Part shown: piece by piece, positions 8,250 through 16,699 of the stretch
Numbering within the stretch: the stretch's first letter is position 1
Layout of the letters: every line of letters begins with the position of its first letter
Assembly (NCBI RefSeq): GCF_015244705.1
Contig: NZ_JABCQF010000012.1
Location: 1-58,791 of the forward strand
Direction: 5' to 3'
DNA: 58,791 bases
DNA from: Gluconobacter potus
GTDB lineage: Bacteria; Pseudomonadota; Alphaproteobacteria; Acetobacterales; Acetobacteraceae
Notes under the pieces: model-generated
The model's database searches: none
The model's input: the letters and a program-made list of their open reading frames with translations, nothing else
What the model was told of the DNA's origin: nothing
Position numbers and translations under genes: made by a program

Positions 8250-9809
8250 TCAGAGTACGACGGTGAACTGAACGCCCAGAACGGCGGCATCATGGAAAGT
8301 CGTCGTAGCACTCGGGCGCTGAATGTACTGGAAGTCCGGCTGGATCGCCATCGCGCGGGCGACATGCGCGGAATAGAAGAGTTCGTACACGTTCTCATGG
8401 CTCTGCGGGCCATAGACCGCGCCCCACTGGTTGTCCTGATAGGGCAGGCCAAGGGCCAGCGATGCTTCCTGCTGCAGGGCCGCCGTGTGGCTCATGTCGA
8501 AGTGCTGGTACATCGCGCCGACCGTATCGAGCGGCCGGCCCCAGGCGGAGCCGGTGTCGACCAGACCGGCCCATTCATGATCACGCATCGCGACGGTCTT
8601 GCCATCGCTGTACATCGCGCCACCCATGGCGATCAGCCCGTTCGTATTGCCAGGGCCATTGCGGACCAGCATCTGGTCGAGGATGAGCCATGCACTGTTA
8701 CGGCCTGCCTCATAGCGGCGGGGCTGTCCCGTGGCCTGCCAGGAATTGCCGTGAATGTCCTCGTACAGGTTCAGATAGCGCGAGTTGTCGTAGGAATAGC
8801 CGATGACGTAATGGCCCTGGAGATGGTTGTGGCCAAAGCGCGGAGTCCAGCCGATTTCAACGGGCGTGGAGAACTTGCCAAGGCCCGACTGCGCCCAGGA
8901 CCAGCCCGAGATGCCGCCGTTATAGGAATGTGGGCTGACAGCGAAGAGACCTGCCATGATATAGGTGTCCATGGTCGGCATGGCCCGGACGACCGCGCCC
9001 AGATTGCCCGACGGCCAGTCGCGGTTGCCTTCCGTATATTTGTTCGGCGCCGGATTGCCGCACATCGCGACGTTCATGAAATCGCAGAACAGCGGGGATG
9101 CGGCGAAGAAGCTGCCGACCGGGATCCAGCCTGCGCTGACATCGATGCGGTTATGAACGAAGGACATCTCGCCATACATCGCGACCATGTGGGCTACCAC
9201 GTTGCCTCGGGCACCGTAGATCTGCTGCACGCCTGCGATGGAATCGCCGAAATTGCGGGAGACGCTCTGGCCATGACCGTTGACGATCAGGGTATGCGTC
9301 CAGAAATTCCGTACGCCAGCAAGTTTGTCCCAGTCGATATCCAGTTCGATGCCGAACTGTCCGGCGTCGGAATAGGCACGCTCCTTGCCGCCCGTGAAAT
9401 TGCCGGCAAATTCCTCGTTGATGGCGGCCATGAGGTGGATGCCGCGCTTGAGGAGCCACGGCTGCACGCCACCCCAGTCTCCCAGGAAATGCTGTGTTCC
9501 CATGGGGGCGGAAAAGTAAGGCCCCGGGTCTCCTTGCGTCTGGGCGAAACCGGAGACGGTGTTCTGCATGATGGGCGTGTTGCTGCCACCATTGGCCGGT
9601 GTTTCACTGTTCTGGGGGGCAGGAGACGACAGGGCAGCGGCTCTGGAAACGCGGTTGCGGGCGCTGTTGGGGTCAGGATCGGACTGCGCCTGCGCGCGCT
9701 CGACCGTGCCGGCCAGCATGGAAACGGAAAAAAGCCCCATCAGGACAGACCGCAGGTGTTCGGAACGGATTCGGGAAGAAGTCCGGGCGAAAGAAGCGAG
9801 TACAGGCAT
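8250..9809 (-). CDS. Second OprB-family carbohydrate porin
   Basis: A 519-residue protein from the ATG at 9809. The N-terminus is basic, with a hydrophobic core LMGLFSVSMLAG and cleavage near AQA-QS (about residue 41). A Ser/Asn/Pro-rich linker leads to the OprB signature GDWGGVQPWLLKRGI, then barrel strands rich in aromatic residues to the end (VQFTVVL). The frame stays open upstream to 10184, but that sequence lacks porin character. It is a divergent paralogue of the porin at 4202-5764, so the TonB receptor lies between two OprB genes. The preferred sugar is unknown. Confidence 0.86.
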   Translation of the reverse strand: MPVLASFARTSSRIRSEHLRSVLMGLFSVSMLAGTVERAQAQSDPDPNSARNRVSRAAALSSPAPQNSETPANGGSNTPIMQNTVSGFAQTQGDPGPYFSAPMGTQHFLGDWGGVQPWLLKRGIHLMAAINEEFAGNFTGGKERAYSDAGQFGIELDIDWDKLAGVRNFWTHTLIVNGHGQSVSRNFGDSIAGVQQIYGARGNVVAHMVAMYGEMSFVHNRIDVSAGWIPVGSFFAASPLFCDFMNVAMCGNPAPNKYTEGNRDWPSGNLGAVVRAMPTMDTYIMAGLFAVSPHSYNGGISGWSWAQSGLGKFSTPVEIGWTPRFGHNHLQGHYVIGYSYDNSRYLNLYEDIHGNSWQATGQPRRYEAGRNSAWLILDQMLVRNGPGNTNGLIAMGGAMYSDGKTVAMRDHEWAGLVDTGSAWGRPLDTVGAMYQHFDMSHTAALQQEASLALGLPYQDNQWGAVYGPQSHENVYELFYSAHVARAMAIQPDFQYIQRPSATTTFHDAAVLGVQFTVVL

Positions 9810-10155
9810 GAAGCGGGCGGGGCCTTTGCAAGGAAGTTGGTGAAACGGGAGCCTGGTGGTGGTCCAGAACTGCTGAGAGCGGTGTATCCCTGAAGATCTG
9901 TCAGGGGCAGAATGGGACCCGAGGCGCCAGTATTGGAAGAAAGGCGTCGAAAAGAAGGCGCTGCCGGGGTTCGAGGGTAATGAACGCATCGGTCCGGAAG
10001 ATGTTGCTTCGACCGGGTTCAAAGGAAGATTTGCCAAAGCAGGGAAGTCCTGTAGCGTAAAAGTCAGAGAATTTCTCATTTTTTTCATTACAGGAGATTG
10101 CCAGATATCCCTTCGCTCCCTGCTGGCCCGGAGTTTTCTTGGCGTTTCGCTTGCC
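9810..10155. other. Divergent intergenic region between porin and POTRA protein
   Basis: About 300-345 bases separate the two divergent starts. The AGGAG at 10092-10096 is a strong ribosome-binding-site match 8 bases before an ATA codon (10105) in the frame of the POTRA protein. I see no convincing -35/-10 pair, hairpin or further gene here. Confidence 0.4.
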
Positions 10156-10731
10156 GTGGTTCCTGCTACGGAAATGATTATCACTGAGCAGGCTCATGCC
10201 GCCATCCCGGCGCCAACTGTTCCACTAAAGTTGATGACGGTCGCTGTTCAGGGAAACAGCCGCGTTGCGACGGCGGATATTCTTCAGGCATTCGGTCATC
10301 ACGCGGGCGACATGGTCACGCGCGATGAACTGGCTGCGGCCCAGAAACGTGTGGGCGATCTTTATTCGGCCCGGCAGGTGGGGGTCAGCCTCGGAGAACA
10401 GCTGCGAATTTCCGGCAAGGCCGTCTCCGTCAAACTGGTCATCGAGGAGCAGGCTGCAGGCGCACCGACTCCGACCGCTCTGGTGCTCGACAAGGTGGAG
10501 TTCCAGGGGAACAGGAAGGTTTCGACCGCTGATCTGGAAGCGGCGACAAAGCTTCGGGCTGGCGCCCCTGTCACGAACGAGCTTCTGTCCGCGGACATGC
10601 AGGCCATTCAGGCCCTGTACAAGAGCAAGAACGCTTCCGCTTCAATCCAGCCTCAGGCAACTTATCCCAACCATGACCAGCATGTGGTACTCGTCTGGAG
10701 TATTCATGAGCCGGACAAGGCCGGGAACTGA
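10156..10731 (+). CDS. Two-POTRA periplasmic protein, start uncertain
   Basis: From the GTG at 10156 the protein has 191 residues. Two POTRA-like repeats can be read: LMTVAVQGNSRVATADILQAF onward (about residues 25-95) and LVLDKVEFQGNRKVSTADLEA (about 110-185), each with the VxGNxxVxxxxI pattern of BamA/FhaC POTRA domains. No beta-barrel follows. The frame is open upstream and reads an apparent signal peptide, RSLLARSFLGVSLAVV...EQAHA-A, that begins before the GTG, yet no ATG, GTG or TTG precedes it in frame. The true start may be the ATA at 10105 behind AGGAG, or a CTG at 10120 or 10123. It could be an outer-membrane assembly accessory. Confidence 0.6.
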   Translation: MVPATEMIITEQAHAAIPAPTVPLKLMTVAVQGNSRVATADILQAFGHHAGDMVTRDELAAAQKRVGDLYSARQVGVSLGEQLRISGKAVSVKLVIEEQAAGAPTPTALVLDKVEFQGNRKVSTADLEAATKLRAGAPVTNELLSADMQAIQALYKSKNASASIQPQATYPNHDQHVVLVWSIHEPDKAGN

Positions 10732-10761
10732 GGCAGGCTCGCGTCCCGCCAAAAGCGCCGC

Positions 10762-11349
10762 TCAGTCCAGCATATCCGGGTCGAGCGGTTGCGGAGTGAG
10801 GGCCGAGGGCAGGTAAAGCGGGTGTTCCGGACGCCCGCTTTTGCTTAGACGCAGCGCCGTCACCTTAATGCCGTGATGGGCAAGCATTCGGGCGACTTCC
10901 GTCCCGCGTGCGCGTAGGCCCCTGGCTTGTGGAGAGCCGTAAGCCAGGATGACAAGATCGGCATGCCGGGCCATGTCCAGCAGATGGGCATCGTTGTCCG
11001 GCCCGACAGGATCGGGCACCTCCAGCAGCCGTTTCTGGTCCGTGCAGCGATAGGCAAAGCTGTTGCCTACGAACATCCCGCCATAGCCCCAGGCGCGTGC
11101 ATAGCGCTGGCACTTGGCGACTGTCCGGTCGTCACCGAACTCGGTCGCGACAGACGGATTCATCATCAGCCACATGATCATGGGACGGTTTTCGTCCCAG
11201 ACGCGGCGCAGGGTGTAACGGTAACAGTCCTGCGGGCCGCCGTAGATTGCCGTGCTGGTGATGTCATCAGCTAGCTTAAGCGGGCGTGAATCGCCAACAT
11301 GATGCTGCCCGAACAGGTCCGGACCTGTGGACGAAGAACGGGTACTCAC
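10762..11349 (-). CDS. DUF1643 domain protein
   Basis: A 195-residue protein with the DUF1643 hallmarks: YRYTLRRVW, the core LMMNPSVATEFGDDRTV, CQRYARAWGYGG and VGNSFAYR, and a downstream LVILAYG strand. No signal peptide is seen, so it is cytoplasmic. Its biochemical function is not established. The start overlaps the stop of the upstream peroxiredoxin gene in an ATGA junction (11346-11349), so the two are translated together. A link to oxidative stress is inference from this coupling. Confidence 0.82.
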   Translation of the reverse strand: MSTRSSSTGPDLFGQHHVGDSRPLKLADDITSTAIYGGPQDCYRYTLRRVWDENRPMIMWLMMNPSVATEFGDDRTVAKCQRYARAWGYGGMFVGNSFAYRCTDQKRLLEVPDPVGPDNDAHLLDMARHADLVILAYGSPQARGLRARGTEVARMLAHHGIKVTALRLSKSGRPEHPLYLPSALTPQPLDPDMLD

Positions 11350-11894
11350 GGATGCTGTTTCAGGGCCTTTACCGCGGCCAGGGCGCGCGAAACGTGCTCG
11401 TCAGGAGACATCGAGGCGTAGCTCATGGCGATATGGCCATCCTGCGCGATGACATAGGAGGTGCGGCTTGCCATGTGGAGCAGGGGCATCTTGGCGGCAT
11501 AGCTGAGGGTGATCTTGCCGGTCGGATCGGCTGCGACCGGGAAAACGCTACGGCACTCACTGACCGAGAAACGGTTCAGCTTGTCGATCGGATCCATGGA
11601 AATGCCGATGACGGTGGCGCCCTGTGCCTTGAAGTCCGGGATGGCATCCGCGAACTCATGGGCTTCGATCGTGCAGCCTTTGGTGAAGGCTGCCGGATAG
11701 AAATACAGGACGACGGGCCCGGTCTTGAGCGCATCGGCCAGATGATAGGTGAATTCGTGTCCTCCGAGACTGGCAGAAGCGGAGAAATCCGGGGCATGGG
11801 TGCCGGTTTCAAGGGCAGCATGCGCTGGAGCGGTGGTCAGGGCGCCGGCGAGGGCGACAGCGCAGAAAGCGGTCGTTGCAGAAAAGCGGCGCAT
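11346..11894 (-). CDS. Exported peroxiredoxin (AhpC/TSA, BCP-like)
   Basis: A 182-residue thioredoxin-fold protein with a Sec signal peptide (residues 1-27, ending AHA-AL). The peroxidatic Cys is in FYPAAFTKGCTIEAHEF, equivalent to the Thr-xx-Cys site of bacterioferritin-comigratory peroxiredoxins. The position five residues later, Cys in many BCPs, is not Cys here; a Cys in SVSECRSVF could be the resolving residue. It should reduce peroxides in the periplasm. It is first in a two-gene unit with the DUF1643 gene. The RKxR-like export region and the AxA site support export. Confidence 0.85.
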   Translation of the reverse strand: MRRFSATTAFCAVALAGALTTAPAHAALETGTHAPDFSASASLGGHEFTYHLADALKTGPVVLYFYPAAFTKGCTIEAHEFADAIPDFKAQGATVIGISMDPIDKLNRFSVSECRSVFPVAADPTGKITLSYAAKMPLLHMASRTSYVIAQDGHIAMSYASMSPDEHVSRALAAVKALKQHP

Positions 11895-11946
11895 CGGGGT
11901 GGTGTATCCCTGTCAGAAAAGCGGGCGGAAAGGCCCGGAAAACGGA

Positions 11947-13320
11947 TCAATATGCGCCGGGCGGAACCACAACGCACGGAGAACCGTGCGACAGACGGCG
12001 ACAGGCTGCAACTGCATTTTCATGCGTCAGACCGGTCAGGCGGGCGCGATAGAGATGCGACCGTCCCCCCTTCACGCTTTCAACCTGCGATCGGGCCGAG
12101 GCCACCACGACACCACCTTTGCTGTGGGCTTCGGCGGTGGCGATGCCTGCCTGCTTCGCATTGGCGAAGGCGCCGACCTGAATGGCCCAGTTGCCCGTTG
12201 CCGCTCTGGACGAAGCGGAAACTGCCGGAAGGGAAATGCGGGGCTGCACCCGGCTGGCTGGCATGACGGCCATGATCGGCTGAGGCTGCAGGTGATGCCC
12301 GATCGGGATTTCCTGCGCTGTAACCCGGTTGTCCGCGACCTCATCATCGGGAACGGAAACCTGTCTGACGGCGGGTGGGGCAGGTGTCTGTGTAAAGCCA
12401 CGCGCGGCCCAGGCTGCGCTGATGCTCGCTGGGGCTTCGGAGCCTGTGGCGGATGCGACCTGGACCGGAGCCGTCTGGGGCGTCGTGACCGAGGTATCCG
12501 AATCTGAATCATTAGAAGATGTGTCGGCAGAAGATGTGTCGGCGGCTTCCCTGTGATTCCATGCCGCGCTGACGGCTGCTCGCTCAGAAGCCGAGGTCAC
12601 TGGGGCTATGTCTGCCGATTGTGTGTTCTGGGCCAGCATGACCTGGGAGTTGGGATCATGCTGGGCGACCAGAAGGTCGGCCGCGGAGCGATTGTGTGGC
12701 GTGATGCCAGCGATATGCGGGCCGATGGCAGCCACATAGCGGCGCGTTTCACGGGGCAGGGCGCGGCCCCGGCGGAGATAGCGGTCGAGGCTTCCCGGCC
12801 CGTCATTATAGGCCGCGAGAAAGCCGGGCGATCCGTAGATGTCATACATCTGCCGGAGATAGGCCGTCCCTGCGAGAATGTTGTCGTGCGGATCGTAAGG
12901 ATCTTCGCCAAGCCCGTATTGCTGGCGCATGTCGTCATAGGTTGGCGGCATGAGCTGAAGAAGACCCATGGCGCCGGGAACCGAGGTGATGAAATTGCCG
13001 TTATGATCGAAAAGGTGCCCGCCGGATTCCTGCTGCATGACGGCCCTGATCCAGGCCTCGGGCACATCAAAGCGGTTGGAGGCTTCCTGGATGTACGGCC
13101 CCCAGGGATCACTGGGCGGGCCGGGGGGAGCATAATAGGATTTTGCGTGGGCGCGGTAATTCGCCGCTTCCTGTGAAACTGGAAGCTCCGATCCGCCGCC
13201 CATGTCAGCATTGTTGCCGGCGCAGGCGGCGAGCAGTCCGACCAGACCCAAAGCAGCACCCGCACGGATGAGAGACAGGGTGCGGACAGTGGTCCGGAAC
13301 GGAAAGACGGGTCTGGGCAT
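11947..13320 (-). CDS. Lytic transglycosylase lipoprotein with SPOR domain
   Basis: A 457-residue protein from the ATG at 13320 (an upstream TTG-type extension is open but less likely). The signal sequence ends in a lipobox LLAAC (Cys33), so it is a lipoprotein. The SLT domain (about 75-200) carries the catalytic Glu in MQQESGG (about Glu98), the GAMGLLQLMP motif, and YNDGPG. A disordered Ser/Asp/Thr/Pro-rich linker includes a duplicated ADTSS. The C-terminal SPOR domain (WAIQVGAFANAKQA onward, last about 80 residues) binds denuded glycan at septa. It cleaves peptidoglycan, probably at division sites. Confidence 0.88.
   Translation of the reverse strand: MPRPVFPFRTTVRTLSLIRAGAALGLVGLLAACAGNNADMGGGSELPVSQEAANYRAHAKSYYAPPGPPSDPWGPYIQEASNRFDVPEAWIRAVMQQESGGHLFDHNGNFITSVPGAMGLLQLMPPTYDDMRQQYGLGEDPYDPHDNILAGTAYLRQMYDIYGSPGFLAAYNDGPGSLDRYLRRGRALPRETRRYVAAIGPHIAGITPHNRSAADLLVAQHDPNSQVMLAQNTQSADIAPVTSASERAAVSAAWNHREAADTSSADTSSNDSDSDTSVTTPQTAPVQVASATGSEAPASISAAWAARGFTQTPAPPAVRQVSVPDDEVADNRVTAQEIPIGHHLQPQPIMAVMPASRVQPRISLPAVSASSRAATGNWAIQVGAFANAKQAGIATAEAHSKGGVVVASARSQVESVKGGRSHLYRARLTGLTHENAVAACRRLSHGSPCVVVPPGAY
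12515..12544. repeat. 15-bp tandem duplication inside the transglycosylase gene
   Basis: Two copies of GAAGATGTGTCGGC(A/G) stand head to tail (12515-12529 and 12530-12544). They encode the repeated ADTSS of the disordered linker, keep the frame, and could vary in number by slippage. Confidence 0.8.
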
Positions 13321-13527
13321 CGGGTCTGGGCACCTGAGGAAAACTTGTCTCAATGTGACAAGCATACACGGGGATTACGGCGAAACTAGGAAAAAGGGCT
13401 CTGCAGAACAGATTTTCTGATAGGGAACGGCTTACGGAAAGGAGTGTAGCGGAGATTCATTTCCCGAATATGAACTTCCCCCGCCCGCCTTCTTGCCGGG
13501 GGTGGGGGGATCGGGTAGGCGGACGAT

Positions 13528-14397
13528 ATGAGTGTACCTTCTCCAGCTTCAGATGTCGCACGTAACGATGCGCCGCACAGGCAGGTCAGTCGTGACGCTC
13601 TGCGGGGCAGTCCTGCGGCCCGGGCCTGGGCTGACTGGAAGGAAACACGGCGTCTGTGGAGGCTGGGTGTCAGGCTGGGCTGGCTCGATATCCGGCTCCG
13701 GTACCGTGGGTCCGCACTGGGGCCGTTCTGGCTGACCATTACCTCTGCCCTGATGGTCGCCTCGATGGGGGTGCTCTACAGCAAGCTGTTTCACATGCAG
13801 CTTGCGTCCTATCTGCCGTTCCTGTCGCTGTCGCTTACCCTGTGGAGCGTCGGGTTCTCCAGCCTGATCCAGGAATCCTGCACCTGCTTCCTTGATGCCG
13901 AGGACATGGTGCGGTCCGTTCGGCTGCCGTTCCTGCTGTATGCGGTGCGGGTCGTGGTGCGCAACGCAATCGTCTTCGCCCACAACATCGTCGTGCCGCT
14001 TGGCGTGTTTGCCCTCTATCATCTCTGGCCGGGGATGGACGCCCTTCTTGCGATCCCCGCGCTTGTGCTGTGGGGTCTGGACGGTTTTGCGGCCTGCATG
14101 CTGTTCGGTTCGCTCTGCGCGCGTTTCCGCGATGTTGCACCGATCATCGGCGCGCTGCTGCAGATCGTGTTCTATGTCACGCCGGTCATCTGGATGCCGC
14201 AGCAGCTCGGGCCCAGGGCGGCTTATCTGCTGTACAATCCGTTCTATCCGCTGCTGGAAATCGTGCGCGAGCCTCTTCTGGGGCATGCGCCGTCCCTGCA
14301 GATCTGGGGCATTGCGCTGGCCACCAGCGTGGTGTTCTGGCTGATTGCGGTGCGGTCATTCATCCGGGTGCGGTCGCGCCTGGTTTTCTGGATCTGA
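13528..14397 (+). CDS. ABC-2 polysaccharide exporter, membrane subunit
   Basis: A 289-residue permease of the KpsM/Wzm/RfbA group. The N-terminal cytoplasmic segment is followed by the family motif RYRGSALGPFWLTI, then six hydrophobic helices, with VTPVIWMP in the fifth-helix region. The upstream window is GC-rich and contains an imperfect C/G-run hairpin just before the start. It is followed after 4 bp by its ATPase partner. Together they export a lipid-linked glycan (capsule or O-antigen) across the inner membrane. No glycosyltransferase genes flank the pair here. Confidence 0.9.
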   Translation: MSVPSPASDVARNDAPHRQVSRDALRGSPAARAWADWKETRRLWRLGVRLGWLDIRLRYRGSALGPFWLTITSALMVASMGVLYSKLFHMQLASYLPFLSLSLTLWSVGFSSLIQESCTCFLDAEDMVRSVRLPFLLYAVRVVVRNAIVFAHNIVVPLGVFALYHLWPGMDALLAIPALVLWGLDGFAACMLFGSLCARFRDVAPIIGALLQIVFYVTPVIWMPQQLGPRAAYLLYNPFYPLLEIVREPLLGHAPSLQIWGIALATSVVFWLIAVRSFIRVRSRLVFWI

Positions 14398-14401
14398 CGC
14401 C

Positions 14402-15199
14402 ATGGCCCATATCCGCCTTGAAGACCTCTCCCTGTCTTTCCCCGTACTCCATGGCGGCTCCCGCTCTCTGAAAAAGACCCTGCTGTCCCGCGCCCGAAGC
14501 ACTGTGGCCGGGAAGACGGAAGCGGTCGGCGGCCGGATGCGGATGAGCGGTAATGCAACCGAGGTCGTGGAAGTCCAGGCTCTCTCCAAAGTCAGCTTTA
14601 CGATTGGGGAGGGGGAAAGAGTCGGCCTTGTCGGGCATAACGGCGCGGGCAAATCGACGCTGCTGCGTGTTCTGGCCGGGATTTATGAAACGGATGATGG
14701 GATCCTGGATATCGAAGGCGATACCCATGCCCTCATCGATCCGAAAGCCGGGATGAACAGCGAACTCACGGGGCGGGAAAACATCCAGCTTTTCGCCTGC
14801 CGGATGGGGCTGAGCCGGACTGCAACGCAGGAACTGGAAAAGGATGTAGAGGCGTTCTCCGATCTGGGGGCGTTTTTCGATCTTCCGGTGCGGCTCTATT
14901 CCTCAGGCATGTCCATCCGGCTGGGGTTCGCGCTGGCAACGGTGCCGCGCTCCCGCATCCTGCTGATGGATGAATGGTTCATGGCCGGTGACCAGAAGTT
15001 CCAGGACAAGGCCCGCGCGCGGCTGGAAGGGATGGTCGATGCGGCTGAAATCCTGGTCGTGACATCCCATGCCCTGACGGTTCTGCGTCAATGGTGCACG
15101 CGCATCATCTGGATGGAGAGCGGGGAAGTCCGCATGGACGGGCCGGCTGCAGACGTGCTGGACGCCTATGAGGCAGCGGTGGCGGCAACGCCCGTCTAG
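14402..15199 (+). CDS. ABC-2 polysaccharide exporter, ATP-binding subunit
   Basis: A 265-residue ATPase of the KpsT/Wzt/RfbE group, starting at the ATG 4 bp after the permease stop. Walker A is GHNGAGKST, the signature LYSSGMSIRLGFA replaces the usual LSGGQ as in this family, Walker B is ILLMDEWF and the H-loop is VVTSHAL. It lacks the long C-terminal carbohydrate-binding domain of Wzt O9a, so it is of the KpsT-like short type. The N-terminal 60 residues include a basic loop (KKTLLSRAR) seen in polysaccharide exporters. It powers export of the glycan. Confidence 0.9.
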   Translation: MAHIRLEDLSLSFPVLHGGSRSLKKTLLSRARSTVAGKTEAVGGRMRMSGNATEVVEVQALSKVSFTIGEGERVGLVGHNGAGKSTLLRVLAGIYETDDGILDIEGDTHALIDPKAGMNSELTGRENIQLFACRMGLSRTATQELEKDVEAFSDLGAFFDLPVRLYSSGMSIRLGFALATVPRSRILLMDEWFMAGDQKFQDKARARLEGMVDAAEILVVTSHALTVLRQWCTRIIWMESGEVRMDGPAADVLDAYEAAVAATPV

Positions 15200-15292
15200 G
15201 GTGTGCTGCGGCAATGCGGTGGCGGCGGAGTTGGTATCCGATCCCGCGTGGAGTAGGCTGCCTCCCGGTTTTGACATTCAGGGAGACAGTTC

Positions 15293-15511
15293 ATGTCTTA
15301 TGCCGCCATTGACGCCGCGCGCGTCGCCAAAGCGTCCGAGTCCGCTCTGCAGACCTTATCGACCGTCAAGGAAACGTCCGAGGCTCACCAGCGCAAGACG
15401 ATCATGATCGAGCGCATTCACGCCCTCGCCAAGGCTGCGGCCGAAACGAAGGACTGCAATGCCATCACGCTGACCTCCGAAGAGTTCTGGCTGATTTCCA
15501 AGAACTGGTGA
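15293..15511 (+). CDS. Small helical protein of unknown function
   Basis: A 72-residue protein, start ATG preceded by CAGGGAGACAG as a good ribosome-binding site. It is rich in Ala, Glu and Lys and looks alpha-helical throughout (AKASESALQTL, MIERIHALAKAAAE), ending EEFWLISKNW. No signal peptide or membrane segment. No family recognised; the reading frame and RBS are the evidence. It lies 93 bp after the exporter ATPase. Confidence 0.6.
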   Translation: MSYAAIDAARVAKASESALQTLSTVKETSEAHQRKTIMIERIHALAKAAAETKDCNAITLTSEEFWLISKNW

Positions 15512-15517
15512 CCCAGC

Positions 15518-15545
15518 GGGCGGCGGGGCGTGCGCTCTGCCGCCC
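15518..15545. terminator. GC hairpin between convergent genes
   Basis: GGGCGGC (15518-15524) pairs with GCCGCCC (15539-15545), filling the whole gap between the stops of two convergent genes. There is no T-tract, so intrinsic termination is doubtful. Confidence 0.35.
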
Positions 15546-15938
15546 TCAGCCGTTATAGGAGGCGAGTTCGATCAGATTGCCGTCCGGGTCGCGGCAATAG
15601 ACGGACGTGATCGGACCCAGCGCCCCCAGACGCGCCACCGGGCCTTCGACGATCTCCACCCCGCATTTTTCCAGATGCCGGACGATATGTTCGCTGGCGA
15701 TGGCTGTCGTAAAGCACAGGTCTGACGTTCCCGGCGCGGCATCGCCTGCCGTTTCCCAGCCTTCCGAGCCTTCGGGACGCAGATTGATCTTCTGGCCGCC
15801 AAAGCTCAGGGCCACACGGTTGTTGCGGCCGTATTCGTCGATATCCATCCCCAGAACACGCTGATACCAGGACGCAGACAGGGTCCGGTCCCGGACGGTC
15901 AGCACGATATGGTCAAGGCGATCGACGGTAAAGCGCAT
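15546..15938 (-). CDS. VOC-superfamily metalloprotein (glyoxalase/bleomycin-resistance fold)
   Basis: A 130-residue protein with the paired beta-alpha-beta-beta-beta pattern of vicinal oxygen chelate enzymes: LDHIVLTVRD with a metal-ligand His at the start, WYQRVLGM, a central strand with LCFTTA, and the terminal VYCRDPDGNLIELASY with the second Glu ligand. The members most like it are annotated as glyoxalase or virulence-type VOC proteins; the substrate cannot be stated. It is a stand-alone gene on the minus strand, convergent with the 72-residue ORF. Confidence 0.85.
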   Translation of the reverse strand: MRFTVDRLDHIVLTVRDRTLSASWYQRVLGMDIDEYGRNNRVALSFGGQKINLRPEGSEGWETAGDAAPGTSDLCFTTAIASEHIVRHLEKCGVEIVEGPVARLGALGPITSVYCRDPDGNLIELASYNG

Positions 15939-16030
15939 GGGGATCCCTCATGAGAGCGACGTTCCGGCCAGTATAGGCCGGAAAAACACTGTCTGGCCAA
16001 TCCGTTTTCGAAATCCCGCAGGGCGGATGC

Positions 16031-16606
16031 TCAGGTCGGCGGCCGCTTGCGGAATGCGGCCAGGCTGACGACTTCCGCATCTTTCTTCACGTCTTCGGAC
16101 GAAGCCGTTTCCGGCTGGACGTCAGGATGGTGGGCGGGATCAATATCGTCCGGCTCTACGGCGCCTTCAGGGATCTCGACGTCTTCATCCTCCTCCAGCG
16201 GGGAATGGCTGAAGCGCAGTGCCATGCGGATATGGGGATCGGCAAAAGCCGTGATGGCGTTCACCGGGATGCACAGGATGCTGCCAACGCCGCCGAAGGA
16301 CAGGCCAACGGAAATCACGTTCTTCTCGCGGTCCAGCGCCAGATCCCAGAACTGGTGCTGAAGGACGATGGTCATCTCTTCGGGATACTGCGCCCGCAGA
16401 CGGGCCGGGATGATGACATCCGGGCGGTTCGTGCGGAACGTCAGATAGAAGTGGTGGGCGCCCGGCAGGCCTTCAGCCGCGACATGCTCGATCGCACGCA
16501 GCATGACTTCACGATAGGCGTCTTCCACCCAGTCATCATAAGGGAGAAGGCTCTCGGGAAGCTCGTGCTCGAAGCCGTCCTGGCCGTTGTGATCGTCGTC
16601 GCTCAT
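16031..16606 (-). CDS. sspB: ClpXP adaptor SspB, alphaproteobacterial type
   Basis: A 191-residue protein from the ATG at 16606. The compact N-terminal domain (LPYDDWVEDAYREVMLRAI, then HHFYLTFRTNRPDVIIP and VLQHQFWDL) matches the SspB-alpha/DUF2766-like substrate-binding fold. The C-terminal tail is acidic and disordered, ending in EVVSLAAFRKRPPT, where the last hydrophobic/basic patch is the expected ClpX-docking segment. SspB tethers ssrA-tagged proteins to ClpXP. It lies about 95 bp downstream of, and in line with, the tmRNA gene whose tag it should recognise. Confidence 0.85.
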   Translation of the reverse strand: MSDDDHNGQDGFEHELPESLLPYDDWVEDAYREVMLRAIEHVAAEGLPGAHHFYLTFRTNRPDVIIPARLRAQYPEEMTIVLQHQFWDLALDREKNVISVGLSFGGVGSILCIPVNAITAFADPHIRMALRFSHSPLEEDEDVEIPEGAVEPDDIDPAHHPDVQPETASSEDVKKDAEVVSLAAFRKRPPT

Positions 16607-16699
16607 GGTCGCAAGCCTGATGTTTCGGTCAACTTGCTCAGGGATGCGACAGACGGGCGCGGATGGCAAGCCGTCTTTGCTGTGAATGTCGGGGACATG

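Noticed and set aside
8169-9893. 574-residue open frame on the plus strand across the second porin gene
   Set aside because: Antisense to a gene with clear OprB motifs and a signal peptide. High-GC codon use leaves the opposite strand open; the translation has no recognisable domain.
9810-10184. Extension of the second porin to 10184
   Set aside because: The extension runs into the divergent POTRA gene and contains no signal peptide or porin sequence.
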